From NCBI RefSeq assembly GCF_036231965.1, contig NZ_CP109499.1, positions 3,906,001 to 3,970,000 on the forward strand: a DNA stretch of 64,000 nucleotides, written 5' to 3'. The translations under genes were made by a program, and so were the position numbers. The notes below the pieces were generated by a model. That model had not been told where the DNA came from and did no database searches. It was given only the letters and a program-made list of their open reading frames with translations. This document shows, piece after piece, positions 36,501 to 46,953 of this stretch. Origin of the DNA: Streptomyces sp. NBC_01428. GTDB lineage: Bacteria; Actinomycetota; Actinomycetes; Streptomycetales; Streptomycetaceae. How positions within the stretch are numbered: position 1 is the stretch's first letter; each line of letters starts with the position of its first letter.

Positions 36501-37477
36501 CGCTGCGCTCGCAGCCGCTGCCCAGCGAGGAGCAGTACGCGGCGGCCCGCGACCGGGCGGCCCGGCTGTTCGGTGTGTCCGCCAAGCCGAACATGTACGC
36601 GCGCAACGTCAACCGGCTCGCCGAGGATCTCCGCGCCAAGGCGGAGGCGTGGGAGAAGGACGTCGCCGGGGTACGGACCTCGCTGGAGCGGCATGCCGCT
36701 CTGCTCGGTCTCGGCGGTGAGGGCGAGGCCGCGGCCCGTACCGCGATCCTGCGTGAGGCCGCCGGTCTGCTCGCCCGGCTGACCCGGCACGGCAGCGACG
36801 CCACCGCGCTGGTGCGCGAGCTGGCCTCCGCCACGTACACGGCGACCGAGCGGGACCTCAACACCGCCATGGGCAGTGCGGGCGAGGTCCTTCAGGCCCT
36901 GGACGACGCCGCCTGGCCGGCTCTCACCAACGTGCGTGGTCTGGTCGCACGCGAGGACGGGGTGGGCGACCGGGCCCGGCGGCTCTTCGACGAGATCGCG
37001 CTGGCCGCACGTGCCTCCGAGTTCGAACGGTCGCTGGTGCCGGTGCTCGACGCGGCGGGCGAGCGGGCCAACGCGATCATCAACGCGGCGCTCCAGGTGG
37101 AGAACGTGTTCGTGCAGCGGCAGGACCCCGCCCCGGGAGCGCAGGACGTACGGGTGACCGATCCGGAGGTGGCGACCAAGCATCCCCAGCCCGCATCCGG
37201 TGTGCTTCCCGTTCCCGAGCGGACCGAGCCCGCCCCCGCCGTGGAGCCGGGTCCGGCGGGCGGCGAAGGCCAGACCCGTCGGGCGGGGCGGCGGCTCATC
37301 GCCGTCAGCGGAACGACCCCGCTGGAAGAGCGGCTGGCCGGCGAACTGGCGGGCGTCCGGGACGACATCCGTGCCTTCCTAGCCGCCCATCCCGACGCCA
37401 CCATCGAGCTCAGCTGGAGGCCGATCGGGTCCGGCGCGGACACCGCCTCCGACGAGTCCGGCGAAGGGGCCCGCTGA
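33560..37477 (+). CDS. pglY: PglY: large ATPase of BREX type 2/Pgl
   Basis: A 1305-residue ATPase (the BrxC equivalent in type 2 BREX). Walker A is GSFGAGKSHFL near residue 77 and Walker B-like VVLFLDELVLWL near residue 276. The N-terminal stretch LRDVLDIKEDVYAGDFKVELSQGF is typical of PglY/BrxC proteins. Large helical regions follow to a low-complexity tail (about 1200-1250) rich in Pro and Glu. In S. coelicolor, PglY ATP binding is needed for phage resistance. The ATG (MARGGDTVVL) is preceded by GGGAG. It overlaps pglZ by one base (TGATG). Confidence 0.94.
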   Translation: MARGGDTVVLRDVLDIKEDVYAGDFKVELSQGFKGDTAGQVEEYVVTPQLQEQFGKALKLVRGAVRKNTSYAAYLHGSFGAGKSHFLTVLHAVLNGDASARAKPRLREVIAEHDEWLRGKRFLMVPYHLVGAANLDEALLGGYVRAVRDQHPEAPTPTVFRSDAMLADARRMREQLGDDAFVRLLPAESGGATAGDDDDDELQVIGAGGAWTSGELDDAFGAPAGDPRRERLVSALLTGPMRSYAESARGDAAKYVPLENGLAAISRHARSLNYDGVVLFLDELVLWLQAHMRDRTFVNSEIQKLVKLIESGDADRPVPIVSFISRQRDLSQLVGSDVLGADVKAMEQALEYLNERFDTVDLEDRNLPEIIKERVLKPLPGKEVVLENAFGGIDRSNQQVKDILLDGGGATHADWTDFRAVYPLSPALLNVLVALSGALQRERTGLKLVQLLLERNAGAAVGRLIPLGDLWDVLLDGTGAAFTDKLKRESEAAVKFHAKARAHLLEKYGSDEHADFQADDRFVKTLLLGALAPDVPALRRLTGARLAGLNHGSVRSRTVPAGDVVVRRMRDLQATFPSEVRSDGEADPVFSLHLSDLDIEPLLDAVAEEDKAGVRRVWLRDRLWEAVGVRDGQFVAEKEIVWRGTRRVAEFVFGNVRDRADLPDEQFTPSTAGNVRFVVDYPFDDGDHYPSDDFHRVEQLKKDGVTAPTLVWLTDFFSDQRRAQLGRLMRIGFLLERDRLTDYTGNFPPDDRAKVKRQLEVARDTLTDQLTGALAEVYGLAQPTDSNPGPEVPDGRHVLSLQPEFAHPREEGGKGFEKNVQHLADGMFSALYAKHPDFGLDGKGQRKAVTPAELRTALEWITRAMDDGGRAQNVDSHHLKTVKRIVEPLELGTVHDGPLVMRQDWRTRINQAAAAHKQRGDLAVEDIRLWISKDLGYGGLDKLTGNLLISAYALLDDRAWAYQGGPEREAPALHEIGPGWSLRSQPLPSEEQYAAARDRAARLFGVSAKPNMYARNVNRLAEDLRAKAEAWEKDVAGVRTSLERHAALLGLGGEGEAAARTAILREAAGLLARLTRHGSDATALVRELASATYTATERDLNTAMGSAGEVLQALDDAAWPALTNVRGLVAREDGVGDRARRLFDEIALAARASEFERSLVPVLDAAGERANAIINAALQVENVFVQRQDPAPGAQDVRVTDPEVATKHPQPASGVLPVPERTEPAPAVEPGPAGGEGQTRRAGRRLIAVSGTTPLEERLAGELAGVRDDIRAFLAAHPDATIELSWRPIGSGADTASDESGEGAR

Positions 37478-40212
37478 TGGCGGCGGCCCGGCCCGCCGCC
37501 GGACGGCGTGCCATCGAGGTGCTGCTGGAGGCCGAACTGCCGTACGCCGAAGGGCGGCGGCTCGTGCTGGTCGACGCGGTGTGGGCGGGCGGCGACACGG
37601 ATCGCGAATTCACCGTGCAGGTGGAGGGCACCGCCCGTCGCGTGCACGTCACCGATCAGGACTCGCCGCTCGGCATCGCCGACGCCTGGCGGCGCCACAG
37701 CACCGACACCGACCCTGGCGGTGACAGCGTCCTCGTCGTCACCGGCAAGGTCCCGGCCGACCAGCTCGGCTGGGACCTGCGCGGACACGCCGTACGCCGT
37801 CGGCCGCTGGCCGTCGAACGGGCCGACATCGTCAGGCAGTTGTTCGGAACCGGCGATCTGGACACCCGGATGGTGCGCGAGACCTGGTTGCTGGACGCAC
37901 TCCTGGAGGCCGAACCCACCGGCGGCTGGCCCAGGGCAGGCTCCGTTCTCACCCGTGACCGGGCGGTGCGGGCGCTGCTCGCCGCCCGCACCGGTCTCGG
38001 CAACACCAATGAGGACTCGCTGGACCTCGACGCCGACACCCTGTTCGACTGGAGCCGTACCTCGACCGGTCCGCGGCGCTTCGCCGAACTGGCCGAACAG
38101 GAGAGGTCCGGCCTCACCGCCTGGCTGGCCGAAGTGACCGGTCCCGCCGCACCCACGCTGCTGGCGCTGGCCGCGGACGGCCGCGGCACCGACGCGCTGC
38201 CGCTCGGCGCACTCGCCTCGGCCGCCCTCGGCTGCCCGTCCGCCGCCGACGCCGGCTTCGCGCTCGGCACGCTCTTCGGCCGGGCCCTCGGCTCGTTCGA
38301 CGCACTCGCCCCGTACGCGACGGCCGCCACCGGTGTCCTCACCCGGTGGATCGCGCAGGCCGAAGCGGGCGGGAGCGCGGGCTCGGAGGCCCGTGCCCGC
38401 GTCCTGACCGTGCTGGAACGCGCCGACCAGCTCGCCGAGACCGCGCGCCTGACCGGACTGCTCTCCGGGGACCGGCTGCTGCCCTCCGGGTACCGGACAC
38501 GGCTGCGAACTCTCGCCTCCGCGCTCGACGGCCGGCCCGGTCCCGCGCAGGCCGCGCTGCGCGACCTCGCCGACCACCAGCTCGACAAGCTGCTCGCGGA
38601 CTCCACCGAACGCGCCCACACCGCCGTACGCCTGCTGCGCTGGCTGGACTCCCCGCAGTTCGCCCCGGAGTCGGTCGGCAAGGGCGTACGCCACCACATC
38701 GAATCCACCGGCTGGGTGGACCTGGCGACCGGGATCCTCGCCGAGGGCGACGCCTCGCGCGACAGCGAGATCGGGGAGGCCTACCACCGGCTGATCGGCC
38801 GGGTACGGGAGCGGCGCCGAGAGCTCGACGAGCAGTTCGCGGCGACCCTGGCCACCTGGACGGAGGCAGCGTCCCAGCAGGCGCCGCACGGTGCTCTGCT
38901 CATCGAGGATGTGCTTGCCGAGGCCGCCGCGCCGCTCGCCCGGGACGGCGGCCGACCGCTCGTCCTAGTCCTCGACGGGATGAGTGCCGACGTGGCCGTC
39001 GAACTGGCCGCCGGACTCGACCGGCGCTTTTGGACCGAGGTCGTCCCCGCCACACCGGCGGGCAGTCGTTCCGGCCGGCTCGCCGCCGTCGCCATGCTGC
39101 CCACCCTCACCAAGATCAGTCGGACCTCGCTGCTGAGCGGAACCCCTGCCGAGGGCGGGCAGGACGTGGAGCGCGCCGGATTCACGTCCTTCTGGAAGAA
39201 GCGACGCCGCGAGGCGGTGCTCTTCCACAAGGGCGGCTACGAGGGGACAGCCGGACACCGGCTCGCACCCGAGCTGCTCGGCGCGCTCGCCGACGAGAAG
39301 ACGATCGTCGGCGTGATCGTCAACACCATCGACGACGCGCTCGGCGACGGACGCGAGAACGGGCGCGCCCGCTGGCGCATAGGGGACATCGCGAAGCTGG
39401 CCGACCTGCTGGGCGCCGCTCTCGGCGCGGGCCGGCCGGTCCTGCTCGTCTCGGACCACGGTCACATCCTGGACCGCAGCCCGCGCGAGACCGGTCCCAC
39501 CGTGGCGGACGGCGCCCAGGGCGCCCGCTGGCGCACCGGGCCTGCCCAGCCCGGTGAGGTGGAACTCGCCGGACCGCGGGTCCGGGCCGCGGGCGGACGG
39601 ATCACCGCCGCCTGGCGCGACGACCTGCGATACACCGCCCGTCAGGCCGGGTACCACGGCGGTGCCTCGCTGGCCGAGGTCACCGTGCCTGTCCTGGCGT
39701 TCGTTCCGTCGGGGAGTGAGATCCCCACCGGATGGACAGCACTGCCCGCAGAGGACACCGCTCCCCAGTGGTGGCGCGGGGGTGCCGAGACGGCGGAACC
39801 GCAGGAGGCCGCTTCGACACCTCGTGGCAAGGGCAACCGCAAACCACCGCCTCAGTCCGAGGGGCTGTTCCCGCAGAAGGGACACGGCACGCTCGGCGAG
39901 CAGACGGTGCGCAGCAAGCCATACGAGACGCAGCGCGAATTCGTGCGGAACGCACCGAACAACGCGGCAGTGGCCGCCGCGCTCGACGCGCTGCTCGCGG
40001 CCGGCGGCAAGCTCTCACCGGCCGCTGTGGCCTCGGCCGCCCAGGCCGCCACCGGCAAGTCGGAGCGCAACCCCCAGCGGTTCGTCACCATGCTCGAACG
40101 GCTGCTCAACATCGACGGCTATCCCGTTCTCCAACTGGTGGAGTCCGGACGCACCGTCCATCTCGACAGGGAGCTCCTGCGGCAGCAGTTCCCGGAAGGC
40201 GCCCCCTCGTGA
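37477..40212 (+). CDS. pglZ: PglZ: alkaline phosphatase-fold protein of BREX/Pgl
   Basis: A 911-residue PglZ-domain protein, the signature subunit of all BREX systems. Metal-binding motifs of the alkaline phosphatase superfamily are visible: LVLVLDGMSADVA near residue 495 and LLVSDHGHILDR near residue 656. The N-terminal half is helical. In S. coelicolor, PglZ suppresses toxicity of PglX. Translational coupling on both sides (1 base with pglY, 4 bases with brxD) shows a single operon. Confidence 0.95.
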   Translation: MAAARPAAGRRAIEVLLEAELPYAEGRRLVLVDAVWAGGDTDREFTVQVEGTARRVHVTDQDSPLGIADAWRRHSTDTDPGGDSVLVVTGKVPADQLGWDLRGHAVRRRPLAVERADIVRQLFGTGDLDTRMVRETWLLDALLEAEPTGGWPRAGSVLTRDRAVRALLAARTGLGNTNEDSLDLDADTLFDWSRTSTGPRRFAELAEQERSGLTAWLAEVTGPAAPTLLALAADGRGTDALPLGALASAALGCPSAADAGFALGTLFGRALGSFDALAPYATAATGVLTRWIAQAEAGGSAGSEARARVLTVLERADQLAETARLTGLLSGDRLLPSGYRTRLRTLASALDGRPGPAQAALRDLADHQLDKLLADSTERAHTAVRLLRWLDSPQFAPESVGKGVRHHIESTGWVDLATGILAEGDASRDSEIGEAYHRLIGRVRERRRELDEQFAATLATWTEAASQQAPHGALLIEDVLAEAAAPLARDGGRPLVLVLDGMSADVAVELAAGLDRRFWTEVVPATPAGSRSGRLAAVAMLPTLTKISRTSLLSGTPAEGGQDVERAGFTSFWKKRRREAVLFHKGGYEGTAGHRLAPELLGALADEKTIVGVIVNTIDDALGDGRENGRARWRIGDIAKLADLLGAALGAGRPVLLVSDHGHILDRSPRETGPTVADGAQGARWRTGPAQPGEVELAGPRVRAAGGRITAAWRDDLRYTARQAGYHGGASLAEVTVPVLAFVPSGSEIPTGWTALPAEDTAPQWWRGGAETAEPQEAASTPRGKGNRKPPPQSEGLFPQKGHGTLGEQTVRSKPYETQREFVRNAPNNAAVAAALDALLAAGGKLSPAAVASAAQAATGKSERNPQRFVTMLERLLNIDGYPVLQLVESGRTVHLDRELLRQQFPEGAPS

Positions 40213-41552
40213 ACACCCCGGTCGGCCCCCAAGCCCCCGACATCAGTCCCGCCCGCGCCCGGGACGTCGTCGACGCGCTGCGCCGCGGCACCGTGCCGCA
40301 GCAGGGGCTCGGACTGTTCGCCGTCGGCCTGGACCGGTTCGCCGACTCCCTCGACGACGACCTGGCCACCGTCGCCCGCGGTGGCTCCGCCTTCCACGCG
40401 CTGCGCGGCGAGTACGGCTCCGGCAAGACGTTCTTCGCCCGCTGGCTGGCCGAGCGGGCGAAGCGCCGCGGCATGGCCGTCAGCGAAGTGCAGATCTCCG
40501 AGACGGAGACCCCGCTGCACCGCCTGGAGACCGTCTACCGGCGGCTCACGGAACGGCTGACGACGTCCACGCATCCGCCCTCCGCGCTGCGTGCCGTGAT
40601 CGACTCCTGGTTCTACACGCTGGAGGAGGAAGTCCTCGACTCGGGAGACGTCGACGAGAACGACGAGGCCGGACTCGCCCGAGCCGTGGACGAACTCCTG
40701 GAGCTGCGGCTCACGGACGTGGCCCGTACGACCCCGGCCTTCTCCGCCGCGCTGCGCGGCTACCGCGAGGCGGTGGCCGCCGGTGACTCCGCCCATGCCG
40801 AGGCGCTGATCGCGTGGCTCGGCGGACAGAAGTCCGTGGCGGCGTCTGCCAAGCGCGCCGCCGGAGTACGTGGCGACCTCGACCACTTCGCGGCACTCGG
40901 ATTCCTCCAGGGGCTGCTGACCGTGCTGCGCGACTGCGGGCACCCCGGGCTGCTGCTGGTTCTGGACGAGGTCGAGACACTCCAGCGGGTGCGCGGCGAC
41001 GTACGGGAGAAGTCCCTGAACGCGCTGCGCCAGCTCCTCGACGAGATCGACGCCGGGAGGTTCCCCGGCCTGTTCCTCGTCATCACCGGAACCCCCGCCT
41101 TCTACGAGGGTCAGCAGGGTGTACAACGTCTGGCACCGCTCGCGCAGCGGCTGGCCACGGACTTCACGACCGACCCGCGCTTCGACTCCCCGCGCGCGGT
41201 CCAACTGCGGCTTCCCGGCTTCGACCTGGCATCCCTCGGCCGTCTGGGCCGCAACGTGCGCGGTGTGTACCAGGCCACGGCCAAGAACCCCGACCGGATC
41301 GCCGCCCTTGCCGACGACACCTACCTCGACGACCTGGCTCGGGCGGTCACCGGTTCGCTCGGCGGCAAGGCGGGCATCGCTCCCCGGCTGTATCTGCGGA
41401 AACTGGTGGCCGACGTCCTCGACCGGATCGACACGTTCGACGACTTCGACCCCCGCGTCCACTACACGCTCACGGTGAACGCCTCGGAACTCGACGAGGT
41501 CGAGCGCAACGCAGCCGCGAACGCCGGTGACGTGGAGCTGGAGCTGCCGTGA
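40209..41552 (+). CDS. brxD: BrxD: ATP-binding protein of BREX type 2
   Basis: A 447-residue ATPase with Walker A LRGEYGSGKTFFARWL near residue 67 and Walker B LLLVLDEVETLQRV near residue 248. These match the BREX BrxD family, whose N-terminus includes RRGTVPQQGLGLFAVG. The GTG start overlaps the pglZ stop (GTGA), and its own stop overlaps brxHI in the same way. The precise role in phage exclusion is unknown. Confidence 0.92.
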   Translation: MNTPVGPQAPDISPARARDVVDALRRGTVPQQGLGLFAVGLDRFADSLDDDLATVARGGSAFHALRGEYGSGKTFFARWLAERAKRRGMAVSEVQISETETPLHRLETVYRRLTERLTTSTHPPSALRAVIDSWFYTLEEEVLDSGDVDENDEAGLARAVDELLELRLTDVARTTPAFSAALRGYREAVAAGDSAHAEALIAWLGGQKSVAASAKRAAGVRGDLDHFAALGFLQGLLTVLRDCGHPGLLLVLDEVETLQRVRGDVREKSLNALRQLLDEIDAGRFPGLFLVITGTPAFYEGQQGVQRLAPLAQRLATDFTTDPRFDSPRAVQLRLPGFDLASLGRLGRNVRGVYQATAKNPDRIAALADDTYLDDLARAVTGSLGGKAGIAPRLYLRKLVADVLDRIDTFDDFDPRVHYTLTVNASELDEVERNAAANAGDVELELP

Positions 41553-43699
41553 GCGCCGACGCGCTGGACCTGCTCGACCCGATCCTCACCCACCACATCG
41601 TCAACTCACTGGGCTGGCGCTCCCTCCGGCCGCTCCAGGAGGAGGCGATCGGCCCACTGCTGGCCGGACAGGACGCCGTACTGCTGGCGCCGACCGCCGG
41701 AGGCAAGACCGAGGCCGCCGCCTTCCCCCTGCTCACCCGCGCCCAGCGGCACGGGTGGAAGGGCACCGGCATCCTGTACGTCACCCCGCTGAAAGCCCTT
41801 CTGAACAACCTGCACCCCCGCCTGGAGACGTACGCGGGATGGGTGGGACGGACGGCGGAACTGTGGCACGGCGACATCGCCTCGACGCGCCGCCGCCGCA
41901 TCCTCACCCAGCGTCCGGATCTGCTGCTGACGACGCCCGAATCGCTGGAGGCCATGCTGGTCAGCACGCACGTGGACCACCGGGCGTTCTTCTCCGGAGT
42001 GCACAGCGTGGTGGTCGACGAGGTGCACGCCTTCGCGGGCGACGACCGCGGCTGGCATCTGCTCGCCGTACTGGAACGGCTCCAGAATATCGTGGAGCGG
42101 CCGGTGCAACGGGTCGGCCTGTCCGCCACCGTCGGCAATCCGCACGAGCTGCTGGACTGGCTCCAGGGCTCCGGCCACGGACGACGGCCAGGTCAGGTCA
42201 TCGCACCCGGGGTGTCGTTTCCCGGCCAAGGGACCACTCTGTCCTCGGCAGCCACGAGCACACCGCCGGGCGACATCGAGCTGGATTACGTCGGCTCCGT
42301 CGCCAACGCGGCCACGGTCATCGCGGCTCTGCACCGGGGCGAGAAACGCCTGGTGTTCTGCGAGACCCGACGTACCGTCGAGGAACTGGGTGAGCAGCTC
42401 AGGCTCCGTGGTGTCACCACGTTCCTCTCCCATGCCTCGCTCTCCACCGACGAGCGACGGCGGGCGGAGGAGGCCTTCGCCGAGGCCCGAGACTGCGTGA
42501 TTGTCTCGACCAGCACCCTGGAACTCGGCATCGACGTCGGGGACCTCGACCGAGTGATCCAGCTCGACGCACCGGCCACGGTGGCCTCGTTCCTGCAACG
42601 CCTCGGCCGCACCGGGCGGCGGCCCGGCACCGCACGCAACTGTCTTTTCCTGGCCCTCACCGACGCGGGGTTCCTGTCCATCGCTGCCCTGCTACTGGCC
42701 TGGTCGAGTGGCTGGGTGGAGCCGGTGACCGCACCGCCCGAGCCGCGGCACCTCGTCGCCCAGCAGATTCTCGCCCTGTGCCTTCAGGAGCATCAGGTCG
42801 GGGAGAACCTCTGGCAGGAGTGGTGGGGCGGTCTCGGACCGTTCAGAAGCGCCGCCGAGCCCATCGTGCGGCACCTCGTGGAGCAGGGCTATCTGGAGCG
42901 CGACGGCGGCACGCTATTCATCGGACCTGAGGCCGAACGCCGCTTCGGCCACCGGCACTTCATGAACCTGACGGCATCGTTCACAGCGCCGCCCGAGTTC
43001 ACCGTGCTCAGTGGACGGACGGAGATCGGCCGCACGGACCCGGACCTGCTCACCGAGGACGTCGAAGGCCCGAGGAAACTGCTGCTGGCGGGCCGCAGCT
43101 GGCTGGTGACGTACATCGACTGGCGGCGCAGGCGCTGCTTCGTGGAGCCCGTGGACGGGGGCGGGCGGGCCAAATGGAGCGGGTTCGGGTCCATCCGTGT
43201 GCGCTCCCACATGCTGACCCGGGCCGCCCGTGAGGTGTTGCTCGGCAGCGAACCGCCGGTGCTCCTCACGCGCCGGGCGCAGGCGAGGCTCGCGGAAGCA
43301 CGGGAGACACATCTGGACGTGGTGCACCCGGCCGGAACTGTCATCACCCGGCGTGACGACGGCGACGTGCGGTGGTGGACTTGGGCCGGGCACCGGGCGA
43401 ACGCCACGCTCGCCGCGTCTCTTTCCTCCGCCAAGTTGATACACCGACAGATCGACGACCGCTACATCCGGCTGCGCGACGACCTGACCCCTCAGACATG
43501 GCGAGCGGCAGTGGCGGACACCGAGACAGGACTCACTCTGCCGGAGGTGGACATCCAAGCCGTTCGCGGCCTGAAGTTCGCCGAAGCCCTGCCGCAGCGC
43601 CTCGCGGAAGCCACCCTCGCGGCGCGACTGGCGGACGAGGAGGGAGCCAGAGCAGCGCTCGCAGAACCCGTCAGGTTTCTGATGCGGCACGAGGACTGA
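41549..43699 (+). CDS. brxHI: BrxHI: Lhr-like DEAD/H helicase of BREX type 2
   Basis: A 716-residue superfamily 2 helicase. Walker A is LLAPTAGGKTEAAAF near residue 48, the DEVH box VVVDEVHAF near 156, motif III GLSATVGNP near 190, and motif VI LQRLGRTGRRPG near 352. STLELGIDVGDLDRVIQLD is typical of Lhr-type helicases. It is the last gene of the pglYZ-brxD-brxHI operon and carries the usual brxHI position in type 2 BREX. A hairpin terminator follows. Confidence 0.93.
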   Translation: MSADALDLLDPILTHHIVNSLGWRSLRPLQEEAIGPLLAGQDAVLLAPTAGGKTEAAAFPLLTRAQRHGWKGTGILYVTPLKALLNNLHPRLETYAGWVGRTAELWHGDIASTRRRRILTQRPDLLLTTPESLEAMLVSTHVDHRAFFSGVHSVVVDEVHAFAGDDRGWHLLAVLERLQNIVERPVQRVGLSATVGNPHELLDWLQGSGHGRRPGQVIAPGVSFPGQGTTLSSAATSTPPGDIELDYVGSVANAATVIAALHRGEKRLVFCETRRTVEELGEQLRLRGVTTFLSHASLSTDERRRAEEAFAEARDCVIVSTSTLELGIDVGDLDRVIQLDAPATVASFLQRLGRTGRRPGTARNCLFLALTDAGFLSIAALLLAWSSGWVEPVTAPPEPRHLVAQQILALCLQEHQVGENLWQEWWGGLGPFRSAAEPIVRHLVEQGYLERDGGTLFIGPEAERRFGHRHFMNLTASFTAPPEFTVLSGRTEIGRTDPDLLTEDVEGPRKLLLAGRSWLVTYIDWRRRRCFVEPVDGGGRAKWSGFGSIRVRSHMLTRAAREVLLGSEPPVLLTRRAQARLAEARETHLDVVHPAGTVITRRDDGDVRWWTWAGHRANATLAASLSSAKLIHRQIDDRYIRLRDDLTPQTWRAAVADTETGLTLPEVDIQAVRGLKFAEALPQRLAEATLAARLADEEGARAALAEPVRFLMRHED

Positions 43700-43752
43700 A
43701 CCCGGGCACGCCGACAACGTCAAAAAAGCCTCGGCACGCCCGCCGGACAGCA

Positions 43753-43784
43753 CTTCGCCCCGCCGTGGGAACGACGGGGCGAAG
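43753..43784. terminator. Hairpin between brxHI and groEL
   Basis: CTTCGCCCCGCCGT and ACGACGGGGCGAAG pair over 14 bases with one G-T wobble and loop GGGA. It sits between the convergent stops of brxHI and groEL and marks the right end of the island. Confidence 0.88.
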
Positions 43785-43854
43785 CAACACGGCCCGATTC
43801 AGCACCGTGTCCCTGTCCAGGGATTCAGTGCCGACCCCGGCCTACCGGTGTGCG

Positions 43855-45492
<1,638 letters not shown>

Positions 45493-45602
45493 TCAGCCCT
45501 CTCGGAAAACTTTGGGAGAAACGAACGGCGCCCCCAGCGCCCGGTTCAAGAGAAGTAGCGGGGGCCAGGGGCGCAGTTCACTGCAATGCTGGGTGTCGGG
45601 TG

Positions 45603-45623
45603 GTCCGGGGGAAGCCCCCGGAC
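45603..45623 (-). terminator. Hairpin in the groES-groEL spacer
   Basis: GTCCGGGGG, AAG, CCCCCGGAC: 9 perfect pairs, 16 bases past the groES stop. It may act as a partial terminator or RNA processing and stability site, setting the groES to groEL ratio. Confidence 0.6.
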
Positions 45624-45639
45624 GCCCTTGCCCGGTGAA

Positions 45640-45948
45640 TTACTTCTCGATGATCGCGAGCACGTCGCGAGCCGAGAGGACGAGGTACTCCTCGCCGTTG
45701 TACTTCACCTCGGTGCCGCCGTACTTGCTGTAGAGCACGACGTCGCCGACGGTGACGTCGAGCGGAAGACGGTTACCGTCCTCGAAGCGGCCCGGACCCA
45801 CGGCAAGGACGACGCCCTCCTGGGGCTTCTCCTTCGCGGTGTCCGGGATGACCAGGCCAGAGGCCGTGGTCTGCTCGGCGTCGAGCGGCTGGACCACAAT
45901 GCGGTCCTCGAGCGGCTTGATGGCAACCTTGGAGCTGGCGGTCGTCAC
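45640..45948 (-). CDS. groES: Co-chaperonin GroES
   Basis: A 102-residue co-chaperonin that caps Gro[24 protein letters not shown] and [17 protein letters not shown] are diagnostic. The mobile loop is TTASGLVIP. The GTG start has GGAGG 7 bases upstream. First gene of the groES-groEL operon, under HrcA/CIRCE heat-shock control. Confidence 0.97.
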   Translation of the reverse strand: MTTASSKVAIKPLEDRIVVQPLDAEQTTASGLVIPDTAKEKPQEGVVLAVGPGRFEDGNRLPLDVTVGDVVLYSKYGGTEVKYNGEEYLVLSARDVLAIIEK

Positions 45949-46045
45949 GATCCGACCTCCCCCTTCGGAGATCTCACGGGGTTAACTGTCTGAGGTGGCG
46001 ACCGGGTCGATCCGTCGTCGCGGGTGCCGGATCTGCCCTTCGCCA

Positions 46046-46072
46046 TTGGCACTCTCCAGGGGGGAGTGCCAG
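46046..46072 (-). promoter_or_regulatory. CIRCE element 1 (HrcA operator)
   Basis: TTGGCACTC, 9 bases, GAGTGCCAG, matching the CIRCE consensus TTAGCACTC-N9-GAGTGCTAA. It lies downstream of the promoter, between the expected transcription start and groES. Confidence 0.9.
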
Positions 46073-46077
46073 GCCTG

Positions 46078-46107
46078 ACACTATGACTGCGATTAGCACT
46101 CGGTCAA
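46078..46107 (-). promoter_or_regulatory. groES-groEL promoter
   Basis: On the minus strand TTGACC, 18 bases, TAGTGT. The -35 lies inside CIRCE element 2 and transcription would start just before CIRCE element 1, so HrcA would block it directly. The hexamers fit a principal sigma factor promoter. Confidence 0.65.
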
Positions 46108-46119
46108 GCGGAGTGCCAA
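46093..46119 (-). promoter_or_regulatory. CIRCE element 2 (HrcA operator)
   Basis: TTAGCACTC, 9 bases, GAGTGCCAA. The left arm is a perfect consensus. It covers the -35 of the groES promoter. Confidence 0.95.
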
Positions 46120-46200
46120 AGCCGGCGGCGTGGCGCGGCCCGGACGGCCCCTCAGGACGTGCGGGCGGACCCTTTCGGAGGTAGGTCTCCGCCTCCGGCT

Positions 46201-46953
46201 CTAGAGGTAGTTCTCCAGCCGCGCGGGGGTGAAGCCCTCCGCCTGGATGCGCCGGAGCAGCCGGACCGTGGCGTCCGTGAGGTCGGGCTCCTCGAAGCCG
46301 GTGAGGATGTCGCCCGGCCGGAGCCGGTGCGTGCCGGGGGCCCTGCCGAGGACGACCGCGCTGACCCCGCAGTCACCGGCGGCCCGCAGCGTGGTCGCGT
46401 CGTACCGGCCGTAGGGGGGCCGCAGCAGCCGGGGCCGGATGCCGAAGCGCTGCCGGAGCTTGTCCTGCTGCCCGCAGATCTCGGCGCGCTGGCCCGCGTA
46501 GGGCAGGCCGCGCAGGGAGGCGTGGTCGAGGGTGTGGTTCTGGACGGTCGCGCCGACCTCGCGCAGCCGGGCGAAGTGCGCGTACCCCGGCCCGACGACA
46601 CTGTCCGTGAGGAACATGCTGACGGGCAGCCGCAGTTCACGGACCATGTCGACGAACCGCGGATCGCGTTCCGCTCCGTCGTCGTACGTCAGGAAGACGA
46701 CCTTGTCGCGGGTGCGGACGTGGTCCACGACGGGCGGCAGACCCGGGCCCGCGGTGCGCGCGGCGGTCCGGGCGGGCGCGCGGGGCGCCGGGGCCAACGG
46801 GGCGGTCAGGCCCCAGCGGCGGTACGCCGTCTCCTGCGGGTGCACCCGCTGCGCCGCCTTCTTGCCCAGCCGCTCGATCGGGTCGACGGACTGCGCGCAG
46901 CCGGTCAGCAGCAGCGCCGCGAGCAGTCCGGCGACCGGCACCCGCAGCCTCAC
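46201..46953 (-). CDS. Polysaccharide deacetylase lipoprotein (downstream copy)
   Basis: A 250-residue exported NodB-type deacetylase. The signal peptide ends in lipobox LLTGC (Cys 19), so it is membrane-anchored outside the cell. Metal-binding motifs are FLTYDDGAE near residue 88 and the HxxxH of NHTLDH; RPPYGRYD completes the site. The substrate is probably peptidoglycan or another cell-wall polymer. The GTG start overlaps the stop of the upstream paralogue by 4 bases (GTGA). Confidence 0.9.
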   Translation of the reverse strand: MRLRVPVAGLLAALLLTGCAQSVDPIERLGKKAAQRVHPQETAYRRWGLTAPLAPAPRAPARTAARTAGPGLPPVVDHVRTRDKVVFLTYDDGAERDPRFVDMVRELRLPVSMFLTDSVVGPGYAHFARLREVGATVQNHTLDHASLRGLPYAGQRAEICGQQDKLRQRFGIRPRLLRPPYGRYDATTLRAAGDCGVSAVVLGRAPGTHRLRPGDILTGFEEPDLTDATVRLLRRIQAEGFTPARLENYL

